In this document: positions 23,828 to 34,956 of the stretch, one piece after another
Layout: the number at the start of each line of letters is the position of its first letter
Position numbering within the stretch: the stretch's first letter is position 1
NCBI GenBank assembly: GCA_037176725.1
Contig: JAZBRS010000060.1
Coordinates: 58,122,001 to 58,186,000 of the forward strand
Origin: Posidonia oceanica
Taxonomy: Eukaryota > Streptophyta > Magnoliopsida > Alismatales > Posidoniaceae
Reading direction: 5' to 3'
DNA length: 64,000 nucleotides
The notes under the pieces: generated by a model
What the model saw: only the letters and a program-made list of their open reading frames with translations
What the model was told of the DNA's origin: nothing
Databases searched by the model: none
Position numbers and translations under genes: made by a program

Positions 23828-25635
23828 ATGAGGAGCTGCTGCTGCTGGGCGCGAGCTGAGAATTCAAACTCGGCCGGCGGTTACTGCAGCGGAGGGGACG
23901 GGGCGACCGGCTCCGGAAAAGCCGCAGAGAGGAAGGAGAGCGGCGGGCTGCTGTAGATTGAAAGGATTGAAGCTCAAAATTTGAATGGTGGAGGGAAGGC
24001 TGTAGCTGAAGGTTCGTGGGAGAAGCCGGTGGAGAAATCAGCTGAAGGAGGTGGGGAAGAAGAAGGGTGGAGAAGGGCCGGACTGTGCTGCGGGCCGAGA
24101 AGAAAAAGAAATAAAGAAAAAGAAGAAACGGGCTGACGGGCCTAGTAAGGAAAAGAAAGAAAGAAAGAAGAGAAATAAGAAAGAAAGAGAGGGTAGGATG
24201 GGGAAATAAAATTAGGTAAAAATAAACTAAAAATAAACAAAAATACTGGAGAGGTTGTGCTGTAGGTTAGGATTTTAATTAAGATTTTTAATGGTCATTT
24301 TGAGTTGATTAATGTGTTTTGGGCTTAATTAGGGTTTTAGGGTTTTGGTTTTGCTTTTAGTTAGTTTTCTCTTGATTAAGTGTTTGTTAAACCTTTTTTA
24401 AATTGTTTTAAAAATTGTATTTCCCTTGTTGGACACTTAGGATATTAATTAGGATTTTTTAGGATTTAATTTCGTATTAATCAGGGTTGGTTTTAGGTTT
24501 TTAAGTTTTGGTCTTCTTAGGTTTTTTCTTTCTTAAGTCTTTTAAGTTATGTTTTGATTTTTGTTTGTTGATTTTCCTTGAAGTTTTTTAGTTGGGTTTT
24601 TCTGGTTTGATAGGGTGTTTTTTAAGTCTTTCAGATGTGTTTTTCTTTTCTTTTTTAATTAAGTTTTTAACTTGTTTTTCTTATGTTTATTAGGTTAAGT
24701 CTTTTGCCTTCTTTAATTACTTGTTTTAGTGTTTGATTTTTAATTCTTCTTTTTAGGGTTTGTTTTTTTAATTCTTTTAGTGGGGTTTTTACTTTTGCTG
24801 GGTTTAGATCTCATTTTAGTTTTTTCCTTGATTTTTCAGTGTTTTCTTTTGATTTGTTTTGCACTTTTTTAGCTTGCATGTTTGGTTTTTCTTTTAACTT
24901 GATTTAGTTAAGTTTAAGTTGTTAATAGCTTGTTTAATATATTTTTAATTGTTTTTCTTAGGGTTCTGATTTGCTTCTTTTGTGTTTTGAGATTTTACAG
25001 ATTTTTATGGGTTTTTGTGGATTTTTGCAGAAGGGAGAAAAGAAAAAGAGAAGGAAGAAAGAAATGGAAAAAAGAGGGAGATAAGAGGAAAAGAGATAGG
25101 TTGGAGGAAAACGATTTTTTTAAAATTCAGAAAAAGTGTTAAAAATAAAGTAAAAATAGGGATAAGATAGAGGAAGGATAGAAGCACAGAGGGGGCCCAC
25201 AGCCAGACCAGAAAAAGGATAAGAAAGGGATGAAAAGAGAGATGATAATCAGGAGAGAGAGAGGAGAGAGAAAATGATAATCCCGGAGAGAGAAAAGGAT
25301 AATTTGGGTGAAAGAGGGTCTTAAAGGTCTCGGAATGGGGTGAAAATTGGTGAGTGGGTAGTCTAGGGTTTGAAGTGTTGGTTCTAAAGTTTTGGTTTGA
25401 TTCTAAGGAGGTTTTGGAGGGATTTCAAGGTGTAGAAAAAGGATAGTTTCACCTAGGTTTTCTATGGTTTTTGGGAATGGGTTAGGTTTGGAAATTTCTA
25501 GGTTTTTGGGTAGGCTTGTTGGGTGGATAGTGGTGGATTTTCCTATGGTTTTTGGTTAGGTTTTGAGGTTGGGAAGGGGGGTAAAGGTTTGGGCCAAGAC
25601 AGGCTGATTTTGAAGGGTAGAGAGGAGGATTAGGG

Positions 25636-25644
25636 TTAGGGTTT
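25636..25644 (-). promoter_or_regulatory. Telo-box in LTR U3 (5' LTR, element 1)
   Basis: AAACCCTAA on the sense strand at the same distance from the LTR start as in the partner copy. Confidence 0.5.
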
Positions 25645-25715
25645 GGTTGGGGTTTGAACCAGCAATCACCAAGAGGGCTCCAAGGGTCCGGGCCTGCCAA
25701 GATGGGGTGTCAACA

Positions 25716-25720
25716 ACTGC
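25716..25720. repeat. Target-site duplication actgc, right copy
   Basis: It matches 7333-7337. Removing 7338-25715 and one duplication leaves the outer pol frame continuous across the site. Confidence 0.92.
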
Positions 25721-27689
25721 CGCTCGCTATCCTCCCCGAATGAGGCATGTGCTGCACGAGCCAACTAGACCCACCTTCGGGTTGAATGGTAATGGGCTCA
25801 TCGGGTCTAGAGGAGTCTGGCACTCTTGGATTTTCTTCCAGGGCCATGATGGAGGTGTGGTTCTCTCGCAGAGGAGGATCCGTAACTACAGCTTTTCCTT
25901 TCCTTTCTGCGGCTTGGTGCTGTGCCAGGTCTTCCACTATGGATTCGAGCTATTCTTGGTAAAGCAGCTCTAAATCAGACATCCCTGAATCGATTTGGGC
26001 TTCTATCGCCCCTCCTTCTTCCTCATCTGAGGGTGAATCGACATAGTAGGCGCCGAGGGCCTGTGGCGCTGGCTCGGCTGCAAGATGGATTGTTGTCTCT
26101 GATGCTTGTATGTTCTGAGTCATGGGCGCGCCTGATTGCGACAGCCTCGGCAAGGGAGGCCCAGATGGTCTAGTCAGAGGGATTGCAGATGGATATGCTG
26201 CCAGAGTGACTGCTGCTGTCAGAGGATGGGCAGAGGTGTTCTCTTGAGGGTCCGAGGGCCGGGAGACCGTGATGCTCAGTTGGTTCTCCGTGACTGATGA
26301 TGATGATGAGAGCACGGCCTCTGATGTCATACGATCTTGCCATGAAAGTTGCCGGTCCGCGGTAGGAGAATGCGTGACTGATTGAGCTGGCTGCATTGCT
26401 TGAGATGCGGCTTCGGAAAAGGGCTAGGCTATGCTGCTGACTGGACTCAGCGATTGACCCTCCTGAGAGGGTGGCAGTTGTGCTGATGCGACAGCGGTTG
26501 CGGGTAGGCTGACTGACTGTGCTTGGATTGGTGCTGGTGATGCTGAAGTTGGCACTGATGATGATGACAAGACTGTGGGAACCCCAGTGACTGTTAAATC
26601 TGCCAAAGGCTCTGCCAAGACTGCTGCTTCATGATCTGTGGAAGGAATGGCCAGATAAACCGACTGAGGCGCTGCTGGGCTTGGCTGGCTTCCACTGCAA
26701 GTCTGAACTGTCCCTGTTGTGCCCGACTGTTCCTCGTCCGAGTAGTAGTCCTCAACGCAGACCCAGTCCTCCTCCGGTGGCGGAGAGCTTTGGCACGGCT
26801 CCGACTGCACTACGGTTTGAACTGCGCTCGAACCTAGGATACCTGCGCTTGTGAAGTTAGCCAAGCTCCGAGGTATGGTCATTCTCTGATTCTTCGCTTG
26901 CGGGCGCTTGCCTTTATCGGTGTGAGGGTCGTACCCTAGACCCTCGTTGTCTCTTCGTTCTTCCGCCATGATTGGTTCAGCGATTCCCTGGCCATGTCGC
27001 CCAAGCGGTGTCCCTTTGACGTAGCCCCACCTGTGACAGACGTTCTCGACCATCTGAAAAGGGTTATTGTGAACGGCCAAGGAGTTGACATGTTCGAGAT
27101 CTGGCAAAAAGTTAACCGGCTCGCACCGATTAACGCGATACAAAGCGTTCGAGAGTTCAGGTTCAAAGGGGACAGTCCGTGAAGAGATAGAGGAAATCGC
27201 CTCGATCCGCTCCTTCTCGAAATTCTCTGCCATGACAACGATAACGTCGTCGCCTCGACGGAACTTGATCATGCGATGGAGGGTTGAGGGGATAACCTGA
27301 TGCTTGTGGAGCCAAGGGCGCCCAAGCAGAAAGTTGAAGTTAGGTTCCAAGTCGACGACGTAGAATTCCACATCGAATGTGACTGGACCAATGATCAGAG
27401 GAATAATCAGAATCCCTAGAGCGTCATGGTGAGTATATCAAAAGCTGTCATTCCCTTTACAGCCGGAGTAATGTCCTCGGCCTTGAATCTGAGCTTGGTT
27501 GCTGTTCGCAAGGGAAAGACGTTAAGGCCTGACCCATTATCGACCAGTGCAAGGGGAATGCGAAAGTTCTTGAATTGTACTGTGACGAACAAGGGTTGGT
27601 TGTGATTAATCTCCGCCGGAGGCAACTCATCACTCGTGAAAGTGATGACCTGGGGCTCTGCGATCATTCCGACCATGCTTTCCAAGGCG
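25721..27689 (-). pseudogene. Outer pol, protease/G-patch part (broken)
   Basis: It continues the gag-pol frame after the inner element 2 insertion. It holds the aspartic protease with active-site motif LVDNGSGLNV (near 27530), the flap/C-terminal region ending LLGRPWLHKHQ (near 27310), a G-patch-like segment (GYVKGTPLGRHGQGI, near 27010-26970), then a Ser/Pro/Ala-rich linker. Breaks: a 1-nt deletion near 27437 relative to inner element 2 (the only frameshift in the outer gag-pol), TAG 26426-26424 (CAG in the sister) and TAG 25952-25950 (CAA in the sister). The 3' end is cut by inner element 1 at 25716. Confidence 0.9.
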
Positions 27690-27694
27690 GCAGG
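27690..27694. repeat. Target-site duplication gcagg, left copy
   Basis: The five bases precede the LTR at 27695 and recur after the LTR end at 55722. The target lies in the outer element's gag-pro region, a few codons ahead of the protease. Confidence 0.95.
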
Positions 27695-28269
27695 TGTAGC
27701 GATCCCGATCGGAACCAGGCTCGCTATTTAGCGGCGATTGAGATCCGAGGAAGAGGCTCAACTCGAAAAACACTTAAAATCGAGGAGAAAAAGGAAAAGA
27801 TAAGACAAATCAGAGTCGCCACCACGTCTATTAACGGAAGACGAGGAAAACCGGGGTAATGCGTGAATTAACGTGCAAGACCGAGCAATAAATGCAAAGC
27901 AAAGCAATGCAAAGGGAAACAAATGCAAACAAATGCAAATGAGATGACTCTAGCCTAGGATAAGGGCGGTACGGTCATTGCGGGCCAAAAGATAGGGTAA
28001 GGACTCCTGTTACGTGCGGGGAAGGTATTAGGCACCCCCGACACGCCCGAAAATCGGTCTTTCTAGGCTTACGCTCGCATACGCAGAAAGATGCAGGATT
28101 GAATGCCTATGTGCCTATGAATGCCTAAATGAATGCTCAAGGAGTGCTCTAAGTGGGAAGAAACAATGCAAGGAAGTAAGCGTGCTCTCTAAGTGCTCAG
28201 CTACGCTGTCTGTGTTCCGAACTAGGCGAAACCTAGCTCGTGAGAACTCCAGGCAGTAAGCATCACAGC

Positions 28270-28660
28270 CCTATATGCAAACGCAAGCGAGAAAACAAAA
28301 CAGCGTGAAAATCATGCAATGGGATCGACATGCAAGAGAAAACGGCGTGAAACACGCAAAACGAGGCGGGAAGCGAAAAACACATGCAAAACGATGCAAA
28401 AGAGCGAAATCGTCACGCAAAACGAGCGGAAAACAAGGCAGCGCGCAAAACGAGACAAGAGAGCAGGAAGGTACGCAAAACAGGACGAGAAAACAGAATG
28501 GTACGCAAAACGGGGCGAAAGAATAAAACCGGCACGCAAGACGAACGAGAAGGCAAGACAGTGCGCAAAACGAGACAAGAAAACAGATGGGCACGCAAAA
28601 CGGAGCGAAAACGAGGGCGGGCACGCGAAACGGTGCCAAAACAGCGAAGCAAAAACCTCG
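28270..28660. repeat. LTR minisatellite (3' LTR, element 2)
   Basis: About ten degenerate units built on cgcaaaacg(g/a)... with A/G-rich spacers, longer than in the element 1 LTRs. Confidence 0.75.
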
Positions 28661-30775
28661 AAAAAGCCATGCAAATGCGAGAATGCAGAAAGAGATTAAA
28701 AGGGGTCAAAAGGGAGGCAAGACAACGTGTGTATAAGAACAAACGCTGTTTAGGACCACTCAGAGCAGGTGTGAAGACCTACTGAGGGGAGAAAGGGCAA
28801 ATGGAGGGATTACCACCTCTTTGCGACTGTTTCCCACTAAACCGTTCCACGGTGTGTCTCGCATGCTGCCCAAAGCTCGCGATGCGATATGATCGTGGAA
28901 AAAGGGGAAGAAAGTCACATAAAGTGGCAAATCCAAGGAGAACGCAACACGAAACACATAGGGAAACGCGAAACGAGGATTTGAATAGACAAGCAGAAAG
29001 GGGAAGTCCTATTCTACATGCTCAAAGAGACAGAAAGCGAAAACAAGGAAAACTGTGCAAATGCCATGCAAATGAATGCAATGCAGGGGTTCAGGAGGAC
29101 ATACCAGGAAATCCGGGAGCCTGATCTGAAATCTGTCTGGTCTATGCTGAAGAGCGCTTCGCTGCGGTCGCTTGGGCAGCTCACTTGAGAAGATCCAACG
29201 GCCGGATTGGAAGATATCGCAGCTCCAAGGCAGAAGGGCCAGAACAGGGGAGAAGAACAGATCTAGGTGTTCAGGAGGTCCTAGGGATGTGCAAAAGGGT
29301 CCTCCCAAGTGAAAGGGAGCTAGGAGTGCTCAGTGTGTGCAAAGGGGATGCTGAAATGCAAGACTAAATGGATGCAGAATGCATGCAAAAGCAAGAAAAA
29401 GTAAAGAAAAGAAGCTGGGAAAAAACTAGGATTTCAGAAAGTATTTTGAAAAAGAAGAGGGGCTAAAAATGCAAATTTCCCAGAAAACAGGGTTCCACAG
29501 GAGAGGATTTTGAAAACAGGGGAAGACAAGGGTCTATTTGGCAAAAAAAACTAGGCTCAGAAAGGTGCTTTGAAAAGAAGGTATGCTTTGAAAGAGATCT
29601 TGAAACCAAAAGGGGTCAGAGTGCAATTTTGAAAAAATCTAGGGTCTAAGATGCAAATTTTCCAGAAAACAAGGTCCTGGGGAGTCTAGGGGTACTAGTG
29701 GAAGGTCTGTATGAAATTTGGTAGGCATAGGGGCTAAAATGCAACCTAGGGGCAAAATGGTCTTTTCACATGATTTTTAAAGCATGCAGGGACCTAAGTG
29801 TGGTTTTGAAATCATGCAGGGGTTGAAAATGCAATTTAGTATGGAAAATATGCTCTGAAAATTAAATGACAGGACCACAGTGCAATTTCTGGAAAATATG
29901 GGGTTAAAAATGCAATGCAGTAAGTTAAAATGCATGCAGCACAGTTACTGTCCATTTAAAATGGACCTAACTGCAAATATGATAAAGCAGAGGGGCAAAT
30001 ATGCAATGCATCAACCAAAAATAAAAATCAGAACCTAAGTTTCTACAGTGCATGTACTTAAATGCAAAAACAGAAAAATGCAGGGACTTGGAATGCAATG
30101 CAGTATGCAAAAATAAAAAATAATCCTAAGTTCTAACAGTGCATGGGACTTAAATGCAAAAATAAAAACATGCAAGGGGCCAGGATGCAATGCAGTATGG
30201 TAAAATATAAGTAAATAAATGAACTGACTTGGTGCAGGACTTAAGTGCAAAAAAAGAAAACAGGTGGACTAAACTACAAAATATCATAACAGCACAGCAC
30301 AGTAAATGGATCTACTTGCAAATATTGAAAACTATAAACAGATTATGCAATTTAGCATAGTATTTAATTAAAAACCAAGCAGAATAAATGAAATAAGGAC
30401 TGGAATGCAAAAATGAGGAAACTTAGGACAGACATGCAATATTTACCCTAAAACTATATAAACTGAAAAATAAGTAAACAGTGTTGATCGTCGACGGCGA
30501 CGAGCACTGTAGCACGAAGCTTCCAGAGCTCGTGCCGTCGACAGGGGAGGCTGAGGATGAGCGGGAAGGCGGAGAGCAACGTCGGCGATCGTCCGGAGCT
30601 CCGGGGGTCGACTGGAACTCGCTCTGCTGGTCGGAGTGTCCGGAGGAAAAGCAGCCGGCGCCGGAGAAGGAGGACTGTCCGGCGAGCTGATGACGGAGCA
30701 GGAGGACCGGAAAGCCTATTCTAAAGGCTGGGGAAGCAAGAGAAGAAGGAGAGGAAGCTAGGGGAAGCAGTGATT

Positions 30776-30777
30776 AC
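30776..30777 (-). promoter_or_regulatory. Candidate splice donor (3' LTR, element 2)
   Basis: The sense strand AAAAG|GTAATC at the position homologous to the donors in the other LTRs. Confidence 0.35.
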
Positions 30778-31758
30778 CTTTTCCCGCGCCTGAGTCGTTC
30801 CCCCGACGTCAGTGACTTCAGCTGTCGCCGGTGGAGGCCGTCTGGTTGCTGCGGACGTTGCCGGCTGCTCGCGGAGGTTGGAATCACTTCAGAACGTCCC
30901 TCCGGTGCTTCCTGATCGACCGGACCGAAGTTCTACAGCTCAGGTAACGTTTCGGCTTTTCTGGGTTCAGAGGATGCTGCCGGAGGTCGAGGGAGGTGTC
31001 TGCTGCTCGTCGGCTTGGATGGAGCGCTCCGGGGAGTTGCTGGAAGTCTGGGGAAGGCTTCTGGGCGGTCGAATTGGGTTTCTGGAAGATGTGGAGTGGT
31101 CTTGGAGCTGGGTTGGTTTTCTGGGCTGAAGATGGTCTAGGTGTTTGTAGTGGAGTTTAAGGTCTACGATGGGTGGCTGGGTTTGATGGTTGGTGTTTTG
31201 AGAAGGTGGAGGTCCAGTGAGTCTCTGGACAAAGTTTGGGAGAGGGTGGTGAGTTGGAGTGGAGGGAATTGCTGAAGGAGCTGGGTTGGGTTGCAGGTCT
31301 GGTGTTCAGGGTGTTTCTGGGAGGTTTCAGGTAGTTTCGTGGGGTGGAATGGCTGGGAAATGCTGGAGGAAGAAGGCCAAGTGTTGGGTGAGATTGGGGA
31401 AGCAATGGGGAGAAGTGTGGAGGCTTGGAGTGGTATTTGGGGGATTGGAAAAGAAAGAAGGATGCTTTGCTGATATTTTCAGAGAAGAAAAGAAGAGGAC
31501 TGGATGGGGGGATCGGGCTTTGATGAGGGCTTCTCTCCGGGATGTCCAGAACTCACAAACACTCTCTTTTCCTCTCTCTTTTCACTCCGGAATTGGAAGA
31601 AGATCAGGGGAGAAGGAAGATCGCACAGAAAGGAAGGAAAATTCGGATTTTGGTCTCTGGTTTGCTCTCCACTCTCTGGTTTGCTGGTGGTCTGTCGTTG
31701 CTTGCTTGCTCACTGATGGTTTTCTGATGATGATCCAGTTGAAGGAATGGACGGGAGG

Positions 31759-31765
31759 CTTATAT
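31759..31765 (-). promoter_or_regulatory. Candidate TATA box (3' LTR, element 2)
   Basis: The sense strand ATATAAG, followed by GCCTCCCGTCC, lies about 1.9 kb from the LTR start. Downstream is the GC-rich zone and a conserved splice donor, as expected of a transcribed region. Confidence 0.5.
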
Positions 31766-33568
31766 CTGGGGAGGGGAGGCTGCTGGCGCGCTGGGAGTTT
31801 TTGAAATCCATCGGCAGCCACTGCAGCAGAGAAGACCGGTGTCGGCCGACTCCGGAAAAACCGCTGAGACGAGGGAGAGGCGGCGAGCTGCTGTAGATTG
31901 ACACGATGGAGGACTCAAATTCGAATGGAGGAGGGAATCCTGTTGCCACAGCTTCGCGGGAGAATCGGCCGGAGAAAAACACAGAGGAAGATTGAGGAAG
32001 AAGAAGGGTGGGGAAGGCCGGACTGTGGGCCGAGGAAAAAAAACGAAGAAATAAAAGAAAAAGGAAACGGGCTGGATTGAGCCCAGTAAAGAAAAGAAAG
32101 AATAAAAAAAGAAAAGTAAGAAAGAAGGAGAGGGTAGAATGGGGAAATAAGATAGGTAAAAATAAACTAAAAATAAATAAAAATATTAGAAGAGTTGTGC
32201 TGTAGATTAGGATTTTAATTAAGATTTTTAATGGTTATTTTGAGTTGATTAATGTGTTTTGGGCTTGATTAGGGTTTTAGGGCTTTGGTTTTGTTCTTAA
32301 TTGGTTTTCACTTGATTAAATGTTTGTTAAACCTTTTTTTAAATTGTTTTAAAAATTGTATTTCCCTTGTTGGACACTTAGGATATTAATTAGGATTTTT
32401 TTTAGGATTTAATTTCGTATTAATCAGGGTTGGTTTTAGGTTTTTAAGTTTTGGTCTTCTTAGGTTTTTTTTTTTTTTTCTAAGTCTTTTAAGTTATGTT
32501 TTGATTTTTATTTATTGGTTTTTTCTTGAAGTTTTTAGTTGGATTTTTCTGGTTTGATAGGATGTTTTTTAAGTCTTTCAGATGTGTTTTTCTTTTCTTT
32601 TTTAATTAAGTTTTTTTTCTTATGTTTGTTAGGTTAAGTCTTTTGCCTTTCTTAATTACTTGTTCTAGTATTTGATTTTTTAATTTTTCTTTTTGGGTTT
32701 GTTTTTTAATTCCTCTGATGGGTTTTTACCTTTGGTGGATTTGGATTTTATTTTAGCTTTTTCCTTGATTTTTCAGTGTTTTCTTTTGATTTGTTTTGCA
32801 TTTTTTAGTTTGCATGCTTGGTTTTCTTTTTAGCTTGCTTAAGTTAAGTTTAAGTTGTTGATTGCTTGTTTAACATTTTTAATTGTTTTTCTTAGTGCAC
32901 TGATTTGTTTGTTTTATGTTTTGAGATTTTACAGATTTTTATGGGTTTTTGTGGATTTTTGCAAAAGGGAGAAAAGGAAAAGAGAAGGAGGGAAGAAATG
33001 GAATAAAAAGGGGAATAAAAGGAAAAAGGATAGATTGGAGGAAAACGATTTTTAAAAATTCAGAAAGAGTGTTAAAAATAAAGTAAAAACCAGGATAAGA
33101 TAGAGGAAGGGTAGAAGCTCAGAGGGGGCCCACAGCCAGACCCAAAAAAGGATGAGAAGGGGGGAAAAAGGGAGATGATAATCAGGAGAGAGAGAGGAGA
33201 GAGAAAACGATAATCCTGGAGAGAGAAAAGGATAATTTGAGTGAATGGAGGTCTTAATGGTCTTGGAATGGGGTGAAAATTGGTGGGTGGGTAGTCTAGG
33301 TTTTGAAGTCTTGGGTCTGAAATTTTGGTTTGATTTTAAGGAGGTTTTGGAGGGGTTTCAAGGTGTAGAAAAAGGACAGTTTCACCTAAGTTTTCTAGGG
33401 TTTTTGGGAATGGGTCAGGCTTGGAAATTCCTAGGTTTTTGGGTAGGTTTGTTGAGTGGATAGTGGTGGGTTTTCCTATGAATTTTGGTTAGGTTTTGAG
33501 GTTGGGAAGGGGGGTAGAGGTTTAGGCCAAAATGGGCTGATTTTGAAGGGTTGAGAGGAGGGTTAGGG

Positions 33569-33577
33569 TTAGGGTTT
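33569..33577 (-). promoter_or_regulatory. Telo-box in LTR U3 (3' LTR, element 2)
   Basis: AAACCCTAA on the sense strand, conserved despite clear divergence between the element 1 and element 2 LTRs. Confidence 0.5.
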
Positions 33578-33633
33578 GGTTGGGGTTTGATCCAGCAATC
33601 AACAAGAGGGCTCCAAGGGTCTAGGCTTGCCAA

Positions 33634-33715
33634 GATGGGGTGTCAACAGATGCCCCTCCCTGAGCGAGGGCAAGCGGAGCGCGGCCGCTGCTCAGGGTTG
33701 ACAAGACACCCCATC
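33634..33715. repeat. Inverted repeat around the polypurine tract (element 2)
   Basis: GATGGGGTGTC (33634-33644, LTR start) pairs perfectly with GACACCCCATC (33705-33715). The tract AGGGAGGGGCATC lies in the loop. A second pair, TGTCAAC/GTTGACA, overlaps it. Confidence 0.8.
33649..33661 (-). promoter_or_regulatory. Polypurine tract, inner element 2
   Basis: The sense strand AGGGAGGGGCATC abuts the 3' LTR. It lies in the loop of the inverted repeat 33634-33644 / 33705-33715. Confidence 0.85.
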
Positions 33716-33802
33716 TGACCGGCGGGAGCAGCGGGTTGCTATGGGCGTGAGCTACTTATTCGGCGGATGCACCGAAGATCGTAGCCCGTTGCCGCAATGC
33801 AA
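33649..33802 (-). other. 154-nt block identical to element 1
   Basis: Identical to 12956-13109. It contains the polypurine tract and one arm of the hairpin. Confidence 0.8.
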
Positions 33803-34190
33803 AATGCTAGTGCAGATGGATGCTGTGCTGCGTGTGATATGCTAAATGCAATGCAAGAGTTAGTATAAAAGTTAGTGCAGCTATAAGAAAATGCTGATGC
33901 TGTGCAAGTGATACTGATGATGCTAAAATGACATGCAGTGCTAGCTAAGAAAGTGCAGAGATGATGCAAGAAAATGGTAAAAAGGCGCGATGTGGTGCAA
34001 ATGTCTGGCAGGGAGGGCAGACTTGCACGACAAAGCGAAGGAAAACAGGGTGCAGCTGGTCCCCGCCCGGGGAGCAAGCTAGCAGGAAAGAAGGGCGCGA
34101 GGGGAGAGAGGCCAACTCTCCCATCGCAGAAAGGGGGTGCGTGATCTCGTCTTCCTGGGGCAAGGTCACGCCGAAAAGGAGAAAAAAAAC
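33803..34190 (-). other. Non-coding interior of element 2
   Basis: No gene seen. Similar in base composition to 13110-13900 of element 1, without the short tandem repeat. Confidence 0.6.
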
Positions 34191-34309
34191 GATAAGGTGA
34201 CGGGCTTATCGTCCGGATAGTTTACGGTCCTATCAACCGGGAGTGACAGTTTACGGTCCTGTCAACCGGAGCAGTTGTGAGTGATAGTTACTGGATATCA
34301 GCCGTATAA
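34191..34309 (-). repeat. Leading short dyads of the element 2 array
   Basis: GATAAG/CTTATC (34191-34196, 34205-34210), GATAG/CTATC (34216-34220, 34230-34234) and GACAG/CTGTC (34245-34249, 34259-34263). The last two each have an interleaved CGGT/ACCG pair. Confidence 0.8.
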
Positions 34310-34441
34310 CATGGTTGTGGGTGATAGTTTAGGAGTATCAGCCTAACGACAGTTTACGGTCCTGTCAACCGGTGGATAGTTTACAGACCTATCAACTGGA
34401 GGATAGTTTACAGACCTATCAACTGGAACCCACAAACCATG
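34310..34441 (-). repeat. Multibranch dyad unit 1
   Basis: Outer arms CATGGTTGTGGGT (34310-34322) and ACCCACAAACCATG (34428-34441) are complementary with one bulged base. They enclose four short hairpin repeats. Confidence 0.8.
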
Positions 34442-34471
34442 AGTGATAGTTACTGGATATCAGCCGTATAA

Positions 34472-34600
34472 CGCAATGCCGGATAGTTTACAGTCTATCA
34501 TCTGGAACGACAGTTTACGGTCCTGTCAACCGGCGGATAGTTTACAGTCCTATCAACTGGTGGATAGTTTACAGTCCTATCAACTGGAAACAGCATTGCG
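34472..34600 (-). repeat. Multibranch dyad unit 2
   Basis: Outer arms CGCAATGC (34472-34479) and GCATTGCG (34593-34600), a perfect 8-bp stem around four short repeats. A 30-nt linker separates it from unit 1. Confidence 0.8.
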
Positions 34601-34630
34601 AGAGACAGTTACTGGATGTCAGCCGTATAA

Positions 34631-34765
34631 CATCATTGCGCGTGGTAGTTTACAGTCCTACCAACTGGTGGATAGTTTACAGACCTATCAACTGGAGCGA
34701 CAGTTTACGGTCCTGTCAACCGGCGGATAGTTTACAGACCTATCAACTGGAAACGCGCAATGATG
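34631..34765 (-). repeat. Multibranch dyad unit 3
   Basis: Outer arms CATCATTGCGCGT (34631-34643) and ACGCGCAATGATG (34753-34765), a perfect 13-bp stem around four short repeats. The first uses GGTAG/CTACC in place of GATAG/CTATC. Confidence 0.85.
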
Positions 34766-34795
34766 AGGGATAGTTACTGGATATCAGCCGTATAA

Positions 34796-34926
34796 TGCAA
34801 TTGCGGGTGATAGTTTAGGAGTATCAGCCTAACGACAGTTTACGGTCCTGTCAACCGGTGGATAGTTTACAGACCTATCAACTGGAGGATAGTTTACAGT
34901 CCTATCAACTGGAAACCGCAATTGCA
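34796..34926 (-). repeat. Multibranch dyad unit 4
   Basis: Outer arms TGCAATTGCGG (34796-34806) and CCGCAATTGCA (34916-34926), an 11-bp stem around four short repeats. Confidence 0.83.
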
Positions 34927-34956
34927 AGGGACAGTTACTGGATGTCAGCCGTATAA

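Larger units (their letters stand above)
7338..25715 (-). mobile_element. Inner element 1: gag-only non-autonomous LTR retrotransposon (18.4 kb)
   Basis: Two LTRs of about 5.6 kb (7338-12955 and 20079-25715) flank a 7.1-kb interior. The 5-bp duplication actgc lies on both sides (7333-7337 and 25716-25720). Sense order is 5' LTR, tRNA-Arg-type primer site, leader, gag, short hairpin array, about 1.5 kb of unrecognised spacer, hairpin array, a conserved 154-nt block, polypurine tract, 3' LTR. Homology to the relatives stops just after the Gag C-terminus, and no protease, RT, RNase H or integrase is present. It matches the published idea of terminal-repeat retrotransposons with a GAG domain (TR-GAG). 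Mobilisation by an element 2-like relative is inferred from the shared primer site, LTR termini and 3' block. Confidence 0.93.
20079..25715 (-). repeat. 5' LTR of inner element 1 (5637 bp)
   Basis: This is the partner of 7338-12955. Ends are canonical (tgtagcg on the + strand at 20079, gtgtcaaca ending at 25715). I counted about 60 substitutions by eye against the other copy, mostly transitions. They are unevenly spread: about 39 in the first 1.7 kb of + strand coordinates and about 20 in the remaining 3.9 kb. The primer binding site abuts at 20077. No protein-coding content is supported. Confidence 0.95.
25716..27694 (-). mobile_element. Outer Tat-lineage element, middle segment
   Basis: This is the piece of the outer element between the two inner insertions. 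It carries protease, G-patch and most of the low-complexity linker ahead of RT. It starts with the duplication actgc (25716-25720) shared with 7333-7337 and ends with gcagg (27690-27694) shared with 55722-55726. Joining its ends to the other two outer segments at those duplications restores homology to inner element 2 without a gap, which confirms the nesting. Confidence 0.93.
27695..33648 (-). repeat. 3' LTR of inner element 2 (5954 bp)
   Basis: It runs from tgtagcg at 27695 to gtgtcaaca at 33648 on the + strand, with TG/CA ends intact. Zones match the element 1 LTRs in the same order: minisatellite at 28270-28660, atgca-rich zone at 29000-30480, GC-rich zone with candidate splice donor (30777) and TATA (31759-31765), T-rich zone at 32200-32950. 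It holds a second copy of a 19-bp motif near 31665-31690 that the partner lacks, consistent with slippage between direct repeats. Confidence 0.96.
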
